Assembly (NCBI GenBank): GCA_938003595.1
Contig: CALKYH010000062.1
Location: 1-5,524 of the forward strand
From: an uncultured bacterium
GTDB taxonomy: Bacteria; Planctomycetota; Phycisphaerae; Phycisphaerales; UBA1924
Direction: 5' to 3'
Length of the DNA: 5,524 nt
This document shows, in pieces, positions 1 to 5,453 of the stretch. The notes under the pieces were generated by a model. The model saw only the letters and a program-made list of their open reading frames with translations, was not told the DNA's origin and made no database searches. Positions within the stretch are counted from its first letter, which is position 1, and each line of letters begins with the position of its first letter. Position numbers and translations under genes: made by a program.

Positions 1-916
1 TGGTGGCCCGCAGCGAGCCCTGGATCTCCGCGTCCAGCCGGCCTCGCTCCAGCAGCGAGATGAGCTCGCGCCGGCGCAGGTCCACGCCCCCCACGCGTTC
101 GGCGTTGCGCCGGAGTTCGCCCATCGCCGCGGAGCTGTAGTACTTCGGGTCGTCGTTGAACCCGCCCGCCAGCGAGAAACGGAAGCTCACGGTGCCGCTC
201 TCGGCCGGGCCCTGGCCCTCGCGGACGACCACCGCGTCGAGGAGCCGGATGCGCACGCTCGTCTCGCGCGCGTTCTCACCCGTGTACAGCCACACGCCGG
301 CGCGCCGGGCCGTCGCCTCCCACTCCGGGGCGCCCTCATCCGTGGGCTTGAACGCCACCACACCCTGCATCACCAGCACATTGCTCGCGCCGCTCGCGGC
401 GTCGGGGCCCAGCTCGTCGATCTGGTCCGCGTGCAGGAGCACGCCGTCCGGCAGGCGCACCGAGCCGCCGCTCTCGATGGCGTTGGTCAGCAGCCGGCCC
501 ACATCGCGGACCAGCAGGACCTCCATGGCGCGGAAGAACCTCGGGATGACCGAGTTGCTCAATCCATATAAGGCGGTCGAGAGCAGCAGCCCCGTCAGGA
601 TCGCGGGGATCAGCAGCGCCCGGTGGCTGACGCCCCCCGCCATCGCCGCCGTGGCCTCGTTATCGGCGGCGAAGCGGTGGTGTGCGAGCGTGGCGCCGAA
701 GCCCGAAGCGAACGGCAGCGCGAACTGCAGCATCGGAGGGATCGCCAGCAGCATGAACTTCAGCGCCTGGCCGGGGTCCAGCTTGCCGTCGGCCAGCGGC
801 TTGATCGCCGCGGCGAAGGCGATCACGCCCACCAGCACGCCCGCCGTCAGCGCCACCAGTCGCCAGAGATCGGCGCCGAGGTAGGACCACAGGATGACAG
901 GCCAGCGGAGCCGCAT
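1..916 (-). CDS. LptF/LptG (YjgP/YjgQ) family permease, N-terminal part, cut by left window edge
   Basis: LptF and LptG form the inner-membrane permease of the LptB2FG ABC transporter, which extracts lipopolysaccharide and passes it to the periplasmic bridge. The window holds 305 codons, starting with ATG at 914-916. Hydrophobic segments lie at about residues 18-40, 52-78 and 99-120, followed by a long soluble region rich in short beta strands. This is the order of three helices then a periplasmic jellyroll known for the family. Family-like features include PPMLQFALPFA (60-70), with the conserved prolines of the second helix, and the loop LAHHRFAADNEATAAMAGG after it, the cytoplasmic coupling region in known structures. 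Segment 280-295 (RRRELISLLERGR) resembles the stretch preceding helix 4. Helices 4-6 lie beyond the edge. F and G cannot be told apart here. No clear ribosome binding site precedes the ATG, but no better in-frame start was seen. The neighbouring pilin cluster is divergent, so the two are not co-transcribed. Confidence 0.82.
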   Translation of the reverse strand, partial: MRLRWPVILWSYLGADLWRLVALTAGVLVGVIAFAAAIKPLADGKLDPGQALKFMLLAIPPMLQFALPFASGFGATLAHHRFAADNEATAAMAGGVSHRALLIPAILTGLLLSTALYGLSNSVIPRFFRAMEVLLVRDVGRLLTNAIESGGSVRLPDGVLLHADQIDELGPDAASGASNVLVMQGVVAFKPTDEGAPEWEATARRAGVWLYTGENARETSVRIRLLDAVVVREGQGPAESGTVSFRFSLAGGFNDDPKYYSSAAMGELRRNAERVGGVDLRRRELISLLERGRLDAEIQGSLRAT

Positions 917-1130
917 CGGAAGGCCATCGTTGTGATCGGACCTGCAAACAGCAAGTCGGACCGGCCCGGAATCTCTGGGAGAGCGTCTCCGCGGCAAACC
1001 CTGCGGCCTGGGGGGGCTGTAGGTCGGGCCCTTGAGGCGAATCGGCCCCGGCGCCTTTCCCGGGCTTGCGGATCGCCGAACCGGTTCTGAAGGTTTCCTC
1101 GGACCGCACCCCAGAGATCGGTCAGCGCAC
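917..1130. promoter_or_regulatory. Divergent intergenic region between the permease and pilin-cluster genes
   Basis: This 214-base gap must carry promoters for both the leftward permease and the rightward pilin cluster, if each has its own. I see no convincing -35/-10 pair in either direction and no good Shine-Dalgarno before 1131. It contains an exact 9-base inverted repeat (ATCTCTGGG at 971-979, CCCAGAGAT at 1110-1118) and an 8-base direct repeat (TCGGACCG at 956-963 and 1099-1106). The two elements sit next to each other at both ends, which might mark paired regulator sites. In GC-rich sequence such matches can also be chance. Confidence 0.35.
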
Positions 1131-1586
1131 ATGCATCCCAGCTCTCCCAGATCGACGGCCGCACGCACGCGCAGGGGCTTCACGCTCCTGGAGGCGCTCT
1201 TCGGCTGCGTCATCCTTTCCGTCACCATGCTGGCGCTGGGGGTCGCGGTCAGCGCCGGCCAGCGCGCCTCCATCGACAGCCAGAAGGCCGTCCTGGGCGC
1301 CATGGCGGTCGACGACATGCTCGCCGAGCTTGCGACGGTTCCCTACGCCAGCCTCGCCGGCTACCACGGCTTCAGCCAGGCGGTGGGCGCCATTGAGTCC
1401 ATCGACGGCGACCCGTACCCCGCGCCGTTCTGGTGCGTGGGTCGGCGCGTCGCCGCAGTCGAGCAGGAGATCGATGTCCCCTCGCTGGGCGTCAAGGTCC
1501 GCGGCATGGCCGTGATCGCGACCGCTTTCGATGAGGTCCGCGACGTCGCCGTGGCCGAGGTCTTCATCCCGGAGCCCGCCGAATGA
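1131..1586 (+). CDS. Minor pilin / pseudopilin, GspI/PilV-like (prepilin N-terminal cleavage motif)
   Basis: A 151-residue minor pilin-like protein, probably inserted in the inner membrane, cleaved and N-methylated by a prepilin peptidase, then placed in a type II secretion pseudopilus or type IV pilus tip. The class III signal is textbook: a short basic leader (R12, R14, R15), then G16 | F17 TLLEALF with the +5 glutamate at E21, then a hydrophobic helix to about residue 41. The +1 to +7 sequence FTLLEAL matches the GspI/PilV group best; the remaining globular part is short and not diagnostic. Two cysteines occur, C26 in the helix and C102. The start at 1131 is preferred over an in-frame ATG at 1032, because the latter would give an implausible 49-residue leader; neither has a strong ribosome binding site. 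The stop overlaps the next start (ATGA at 1583-1586), so translation is likely coupled. First gene of the four-gene cluster. Confidence 0.8.
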   Translation: MHPSSPRSTAARTRRGFTLLEALFGCVILSVTMLALGVAVSAGQRASIDSQKAVLGAMAVDDMLAELATVPYASLAGYHGFSQAVGAIESIDGDPYPAPFWCVGRRVAAVEQEIDVPSLGVKVRGMAVIATAFDEVRDVAVAEVFIPEPAE

Positions 1587-2212
1587 ACAGCGCCGCACGC
1601 CATCCCGGAGCGCGCCGCGGCCTGACGCTGGTCGAGCTGCTGATCGCGCTGATGATCACCGCCATGATGGGCCTGGCCATCGGCTCGATGATGACCATGG
1701 TCGGCTCCGCCACGGGGCGCGACAGCGTCGAGCGCACCGCGCTGCTGCGCGCCCACGCCGGCCAGGTCCGCCTGCGGGCGTACATGGACAACGCCCTGTC
1801 GATTCTCCAGCACGACAAGGACACCCAGGCCACGGTGATCTGGCTGTACGACAAGCTGGTCACGGACTCGGTGAACCTGCGCGAGATCCGCCTGCTCACC
1901 GTCGCCGACGGCCTGGTGACGGTCGAATGGGTGGCGTTCCCGGAGAACTGGTCGCCGACGATGCAGGACGCGGCGGATGTCGTCCTGCCCAGCGACTCGG
2001 ACTTCATCGCCGCGATGGCGGCGCAGCGGGCGCTGGGGCAGACGAAGTCCACCACGCTGCTGAACCATGTGCAGGACGGCTCGTGGGCGCTGAGCGCCGC
2101 TTCGCCGCAGGACGCCGAGCGCGCGCGTCTGACGCTGACGCTCGACGCCGAGGGCTCGCCCGTGCAGGCGCTGTACGCCTTCGGCCTGAAGGATCACACC
2201 ATCCCGGAGTGA
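1583..2212 (+). CDS. Minor pilin / pseudopilin, GspJ/PilW-like
   Basis: A 209-residue protein with a clear prepilin signal: basic leader (R6, R11, R12), G13 | L14 TLVELLIAL with the +5 glutamate at E18, and a hydrophobic helix extending to about residue 40. Length, the LTLVELLIA start, and its position directly after a GspI-like gene fit the GspJ/PilW group, which in characterised systems forms a tip complex with the I- and K-type proteins. The region after the helix has the amphipathic continuation (about 45-75) and later beta strands (about 98-118 and 180-202) expected of a pilin globular domain. It has no cysteines and no recognisable extra domain. The ATG shares four bases with the preceding stop, implying coupled translation. 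A 30-base gap with a Shine-Dalgarno sequence separates it from the next gene. Confidence 0.78.
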   Translation: MNSAARHPGARRGLTLVELLIALMITAMMGLAIGSMMTMVGSATGRDSVERTALLRAHAGQVRLRAYMDNALSILQHDKDTQATVIWLYDKLVTDSVNLREIRLLTVADGLVTVEWVAFPENWSPTMQDAADVVLPSDSDFIAAMAAQRALGQTKSTTLLNHVQDGSWALSAASPQDAERARLTLTLDAEGSPVQALYAFGLKDHTIPE

Positions 2213-2225
2213 CCGCACGACGGGA

Positions 2226-2231
2226 AAGGAG
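2226..2231 (+). promoter_or_regulatory. Ribosome binding site for the K/PilX-like gene
   Basis: AAGGAG lies 11 bases before the ATG at 2243, a slightly long but usable spacing. It supports that start over the in-frame ATG at 2264. It is the only clear Shine-Dalgarno sequence inside the pilin cluster; the other downstream genes start by overlap. Confidence 0.6.
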
Positions 2232-2242
2232 CGGCTGACGAG

Positions 2243-3937
2243 ATGAACAAGCTGCCGAACGACATGACGAGCTCTCCGCGCCCCGAGGGCGCCGCGCGCG
2301 CCGACCAGCGCCGGGGCGTCGCCATGCTCCTGGCGCTCTGCGCCGTGGCCACGGTCACGATCGTGACCGCGTCCTATGTCGCCAGCCGCGAGAGCGCCCC
2401 GCTGATCGGCGACAACGCGCTCCACAATGTGGTGGCCAAGTGGGCCAACACCTCCGCCGGCGACCTGGCCGTCGCGGCGCTGGAGACCGGGCTGGACCCC
2501 GCCTCCCTCGCCGATCCTGCGAAATTCATGGACAGCATGACCGTCGCCGGCGCGGATGTGAAGGTCTCCGTAACGGACGCGAACGGCGATCCCCCGCCGG
2601 CGGACGCGACGGAGGTCGTCGTCACGATCACCGCCACCAAGGACGGCCTGACGAGCACCAGCCAGCGCATCGTCAAGCTCCCGCCGCAGGAAGAGCCCGT
2701 CGGCGACGCGCTGGACCCCGAGCTGAACGAGTTCGGCGTGTACGCGCGGTCGTGGCTCACGGTCGAGTCCGGCGCGGTGCTCGGGCCGTGGCAGGTCTGT
2801 CCGAACCCGTTGGGCGATGTCAATGTCGGCCTGGGCTTCACGAGCGACAGCGCGCTGGAGGTCAGCGCTTCCGCCGGCCTGGTCTCCACGAAGCTGTTCG
2901 TGCCCAGCGCCGCGGCCAGCACGCTCAAGGCGCGCATCGGCTCCGGCGGCTTCGCGGGCGGCGCCGTGCTGCCGGACGGCGTGCCCCTGCTGGGCGACCC
3001 GGTGCCGTCGCAGTACGCCACTTCGACGGTGCAGACCCTCACCGGCCTGATCCTGAGTCTCTCGTCGCGCCTGCTCAACGCCGGCACCTACCAGGACCTG
3101 ACCATCACGAGCAGCAAGGTCATCACCATGAGCGGCTCGCCCGCCTTCTATTCCTGCAACGATCTGATCATCGAGAACAGCGGCGTGCTGCTGATCTCCG
3201 GCGACATCACCATCTATGTCCGGGATGACCTGGTCGTTCAATCGCTCGGCGCCATCGAGCTGGCCGACGCCTCGTCGCGCGTCCGCATCATCGTCACCGA
3301 CGACCTGACCGTGGACAACGGCGGCGTCGGCGTGAGCCGCACCGTGGCCCGCGACGCCAACCGCGCCGTCTGGTCCGCGGCCTACATCGATCCGAGCCGC
3401 GTGCAGATCATCGGGCTCTCCAGCGCGCAGGGCGGCACCGTCGGCGCGAACTATTACATCCGGGGCAAGAGCGTGGTCTGCGCCGCGATCCACTCTCCGA
3501 ACGCGAACATCGATGTCTCCGGCAGCGCCTCGCTCGCGGGACGCGCCACGGCGGATGTGCTCCGCGTGCGCACCGGCTCGTGCGTCATGGTGGACGCCTC
3601 GCTGAACAAGCAGACCGGCTTCACCGTCGCCGATGGTCCCCTGTACAAGAGCGCCGGCGTGCTCAAGGACAGCGTCGCCACCGTGCTGAGCAACATCACG
3701 GCCTCCACCACCATCGCCGACCTGGAGGCGACGATGGCCGTGGCGTTCGCGACGGACGACAGCGTGAAGGTCGAGCCCGTCGACGGCGATGTCACGCCCC
3801 GCACGGCCGACTCGGCGCAGTCCACGACATGGCCCGCGGCCGCGATGGCGCTGGAGGAGGCCGCGATCGGCGGCTCGACCAAGGGCATGCTCTTCGATGT
3901 CGCGACCCTCACCGCGTCGGCGGAAGTCGTCGAGTGA
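2243..3937 (+). CDS. Large GspK/PilX-like pilus-tip protein with beta-solenoid-like body
   Basis: A 564-residue protein. Residues 1-25 form a leader ending RRG, followed by VAMLLALCAVATVTIVTASY, a hydrophobic helix at 26-45. This is the PilX/GspK pattern: a prepilin-like G25 | V26 site with leucine instead of glutamate at +5. The +5 glutamate is also absent in GspK, the tip-most pseudopilin. After a linker, residues about 165-455 are rich in short alternating hydrophobic strands, for example SGDITIYVRDDLVVQS and RVRIIVTDDLTVDNGG. I read this as a right-handed beta-solenoid like that in PilX-N-terminal proteins carrying DUF7305-type domains; this assignment is from pattern memory. Cysteines are at 33, 186, 305, 413 and 447. 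GspK is usually about 300 residues, so this one is greatly enlarged. The last four bases overlap the next gene's GTG. A surface-exposed tip or adhesive role is inferred from domain layout only. Confidence 0.72.
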   Translation: MNKLPNDMTSSPRPEGAARADQRRGVAMLLALCAVATVTIVTASYVASRESAPLIGDNALHNVVAKWANTSAGDLAVAALETGLDPASLADPAKFMDSMTVAGADVKVSVTDANGDPPPADATEVVVTITATKDGLTSTSQRIVKLPPQEEPVGDALDPELNEFGVYARSWLTVESGAVLGPWQVCPNPLGDVNVGLGFTSDSALEVSASAGLVSTKLFVPSAAASTLKARIGSGGFAGGAVLPDGVPLLGDPVPSQYATSTVQTLTGLILSLSSRLLNAGTYQDLTITSSKVITMSGSPAFYSCNDLIIENSGVLLISGDITIYVRDDLVVQSLGAIELADASSRVRIIVTDDLTVDNGGVGVSRTVARDANRAVWSAAYIDPSRVQIIGLSSAQGGTVGANYYIRGKSVVCAAIHSPNANIDVSGSASLAGRATADVLRVRTGSCVMVDASLNKQTGFTVADGPLYKSAGVLKDSVATVLSNITASTTIADLEATMAVAFATDDSVKVEPVDGDVTPRTADSAQSTTWPAAAMALEEAAIGGSTKGMLFDVATLTASAEVVE

Positions 3938-4509
3938 GCCGCCACCGCTCTGGACGACGGAAGGAGGCCGCGGCCGGCCGCTCGATCACGGGCGCCGGCC
4001 GTTGCGCGCGCGGGTTCACCCTCATCGACCTGATGATCGCGATCTTCGCGCTCCTGGTCATCGCCGCGATCGCCATGCCCTCGATGCGCCCGGACGACCG
4101 CTCGCGCCTGCTCGGCGCCGGCGGCCGACTCCTGGCCGACCTGCAGTACGCGCGCTCGCTGTCCATCGGCCAGCCCGACAACCCCGGCACGCTGGTCCTG
4201 CGTGAGGAGGGCGACGGCTACTGGCTCGCCCGGACCGAGTCGCCCGAGACGCCGATCGAGAAGAACGGGCTGGGCGATCCCTACGAGATCGTCTTCGGCG
4301 TCGGCGACGCCGCGACCCTCTCGGGGGTGTCCGTCACTCTGGTCGGCTCCAAGACGCCCGGCGGCGCGGTCGCCTTCGACGCGTTCGGGCGCCTCAGCCC
4401 CGCGGTGGCCGCGGAGCTGGTCCTCACCAACCCGGCCGGCTCTCTCCCGGTGGTGGTCGATCCCTGGACCGGCGACGCCGAGCTGCTGGCGATCATTCCC
4501 GCCGAGTAG
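3934..4509 (+). CDS. Minor pilin / pseudopilin, GspH/FimT-like
   Basis: A 191-residue protein with a long basic leader (27 residues, several arginines), then G27 | F28 TLIDLMIAIFALLVIAAIA. The +5 residue is aspartate (D32), not the usual glutamate. The stretch LLADLQYARSLSI (66-78) is typical of the GspH/FimT family, where the conserved helix continues into L-x-x-AR-S. The C-terminal part has beta-strand character, ending DPWTGDAELLAI (176-187), also common in GspH-type proteins. The GTG at 3934 is chosen because it overlaps the preceding stop (GTGA), because no ATG lies between it and the prepilin motif in this frame, and because extension upstream only overlaps the previous gene. Last gene of the cluster; it is followed by 49 bases before the next start. 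Minor pseudopilins of this class sit below the I-J-K tip complex and help to link it to the fibre. Confidence 0.78.
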   Translation: MSRHRSGRRKEAAAGRSITGAGRCARGFTLIDLMIAIFALLVIAAIAMPSMRPDDRSRLLGAGGRLLADLQYARSLSIGQPDNPGTLVLREEGDGYWLARTESPETPIEKNGLGDPYEIVFGVGDAATLSGVSVTLVGSKTPGGAVAFDAFGRLSPAVAAELVLTNPAGSLPVVVDPWTGDAELLAIIPAE

Positions 4510-4543
4510 CCGGCGCTCGCGCGATCCCAAGGGCCGCGGCGGG

Positions 4544-4549
4544 TAGGGT
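4544..4549 (+). promoter_or_regulatory. Possible -10 element just upstream of the nuclease-like gene (leaderless start?)
   Basis: TAGGGT at 4544-4549 (extended TAGGGTAT) matches the TAnnnT form of a -10 box. It would place the transcription start about 4555-4558, within a few bases of the ATG at 4559. That spacing suggests a leaderless or nearly leaderless transcript, consistent with the lack of a good Shine-Dalgarno there. I see no matching -35 box near 4521-4526. Confidence 0.35.
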
Positions 4550-4558
4550 ATCCCGGCG

Positions 4559-5242
4559 ATGGCCCAGCGCCGCCACCACTACGAGAACGCCTTCGAGCAC
4601 TACCTCCGCGCGCGGCGCATCCCGTATGTCTCCGTGGACGAGGCCCGCAAGGCGCTTCTGCCCGACGCCGGTCCGCTGTGCGCGCCCGATGGGCTCGCCG
4701 GCGCGTTCGGCGGTGTGAAGCCGGGTCGGGCGATCAAGTCCTTCGACTTCGTGGTCTACGGCGAGGGCGCGAACCTCCTGATCGACATCAAGGGCCGCAA
4801 GATCGCGAGGCGCTCCGGGGCCGGCGTCGGCGCGGCGCGCTCGCGCCTCGATTCCTGGGCCACCCGCGACGATGTGGACAGCCTGCTGACCTGGAGACGA
4901 CTCTTCGGGGCCGGTTTCGACGCGGCGCTGGTGTTCGTCTACTGGTGCGACGACCAGCCCCCCGACGGCCTGTTCCAGGAGGTCTTCACCCACCGCGAAC
5001 GCTGGTACGCCGTCCGCGCCGTCCTGCTCGACGCCTATGTCGGCGCCATGAAGACCCGCTCGGCCAAGTGGCGGACCGTGCATGTGCCGGTGGACGAGTT
5101 CGAGCGGATCAGCCAGCCGTTCTGCGGTTCGGGCCTCGATCTTCGCCCCGGCCCCCGATCCGGACGGGCCGGCGAGCCATTCCCGGGGATCCCGCCGAAA
5201 GGGGCTTTACAGCCCCGGACCGGGCCCATATCGTCCGAGTGA
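4559..5242 (+). CDS. Uncharacterised protein with PD-(D/E)XK nuclease-like signature
   Basis: A 227-residue soluble protein with no signal peptide. The N-terminus (MAQRRHHYENAFEHYLRA) is an amphipathic helix with E9 and E13, followed by a strand (IPYVSVDEARKALL). D63 in SFDFVVYGEG, then D76 and K78 in LLIDIKGRK, form the E...D...DxK arrangement of PD-(D/E)XK phosphodiesterases: helix glutamate, hairpin aspartate and the D-x-K strand. A helix (about 103-117) and a strand (AALVFVYW, 122-129) follow, as in that fold. I recall similar HYENAFE...YLR proteins in planctomycete genomes, annotated as hypothetical; a nuclease role is inferred, and the substrate is unknown. The last 38 or so residues (190-227) are Pro/Gly/Arg-rich and look disordered. 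The gene has no membrane segments and probably its own promoter. It stops directly against the next ATG. Confidence 0.62.
   Translation: MAQRRHHYENAFEHYLRARRIPYVSVDEARKALLPDAGPLCAPDGLAGAFGGVKPGRAIKSFDFVVYGEGANLLIDIKGRKIARRSGAGVGAARSRLDSWATRDDVDSLLTWRRLFGAGFDAALVFVYWCDDQPPDGLFQEVFTHRERWYAVRAVLLDAYVGAMKTRSAKWRTVHVPVDEFERISQPFCGSGLDLRPGPRSGRAGEPFPGIPPKGALQPRTGPISSE
5201..5216 (+). other. Small GC-rich hairpin in the 3' end of the nuclease-like gene
   Basis: GGGGCT, loop TTAC, AGCCCC: a perfect 6-base-pair stem with a four-base loop, ending 26 bases before the stop and the adjacent start of the small membrane protein gene. There is no T-run after it, so it is not a typical intrinsic terminator. 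It could influence coupling or mRNA ends, or be chance in GC-rich sequence. Confidence 0.3.
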
Positions 5243-5407
5243 ATGGCGACGCACAACGCACTCATCCTCCTGGCCCAGACCGCCCCGCCCGTCCCGACCG
5301 CGTCGGACGCGCCGCCGATCTTCATCTACTACGGCGTGCTGGCGGTCCTCCTGGTCGCGACCTTCCTGATCAGCGTGATGCCCAGCAAACGCGGCCATCA
5401 GGACTGA
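5243..5407 (+). CDS. Small single-pass membrane protein (54 residues), unknown function
   Basis: The reading frame encodes 54 residues and starts at the ATG directly abutting the previous stop (TGAATG). No Shine-Dalgarno is seen, so termination-reinitiation is the likely way it is translated. Residues 5-11 are mildly hydrophobic, 12-25 form a Pro/Ala-rich linker, and IFIYYGVLAVLLVATFLISV (26-45) is a clear transmembrane segment. The tail MPSKRGHQD is basic, so by the positive-inside rule the C-terminus should be cytoplasmic, with the Pro-rich N-terminus outside. The tight junction, the well-formed helix and the high-GC codon use argue that it is real. I do not recognise a named family, although SKRGHQD tails feel familiar from planctomycete small proteins. 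It may act with the preceding gene product or be a small subunit of a membrane complex; neither is shown. Confidence 0.6.
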   Translation: MATHNALILLAQTAPPVPTASDAPPIFIYYGVLAVLLVATFLISVMPSKRGHQD

Positions 5408-5424
5408 TCACACCCCCCACCGAA

Positions 5425-5442
5425 CCGGCGCCCGGGCGCCGG
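5425..5442. repeat. Perfect 18-base palindrome before the last gene
   Basis: CCGGCGCCCGGGCGCCGG reads the same on both strands. In RNA it can fold as a 7-base-pair all-GC stem with a CCGG loop. It begins 17 bases after the preceding stop and ends 11 bases before the next ATG, its right arm touching the Shine-Dalgarno sequence. No T-run follows, so a terminator is unlikely to be the whole story; a dimeric-repressor operator or a translation-controlling hairpin are alternatives. Confidence 0.5.
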
Positions 5443-5446
5443 GAGG
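5441..5446 (+). promoter_or_regulatory. Ribosome binding site for the last gene
   Basis: GGGAGG lies 7 bases before the ATG at 5454, the best-spaced Shine-Dalgarno in the window. Its first two bases belong to the palindrome's right arm, so folding of that hairpin could partly mask it. Confidence 0.65.
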
Positions 5447-5453
5447 CACACCC

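Noticed and set aside
156..884. A 242-codon plus-strand frame
   Set aside because: It is antisense to the LptF/LptG-like permease, and its product is Ser/Arg/Pro/Ala-rich with no recognisable fold.
1010..1016. Run of seven G residues as a possible phase-variable tract
   Set aside because: It is short, intergenic in a GC-rich genome, and not positioned within a promoter I can identify.
1032..1130. A longer N-terminus for the GspI-like protein starting at the ATG at 1032
   Set aside because: It would place 49 residues before the prepilin cleavage site; the ATG at 1131 gives a normal 16-residue leader.
1361..3493. A 710-codon open frame on the minus strand across the first three pilin genes
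   Set aside because: It lies wholly antisense to genes with clear prepilin motifs, its product is low-complexity (Arg/Gly/Ala/Asp/His-rich) with no domain pattern, and such long antisense frames are common in GC-rich DNA.
3580..3933. Upstream extension of the GspH-like frame from ATG 3580
   Set aside because: This part overlaps the K-like gene in another frame and encodes an Arg/Gly/His-rich sequence; the GTG at 3934 gives a proper leader and a GTGA overlap.
1131..4509. The pilin cluster plus the neighbouring nuclease as a DNA-uptake (competence) system
   Set aside because: The nuclease-like gene appears to be separately promoted, lacks a signal peptide, and no ComEA/ComEC-like gene is present; the link rests on proximity only.
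3454..4530. A 358-codon minus-strand frame across the K- and H-like genes
   Set aside because: It is antisense to two recognisable pilin genes and has a biased, repetitive composition.
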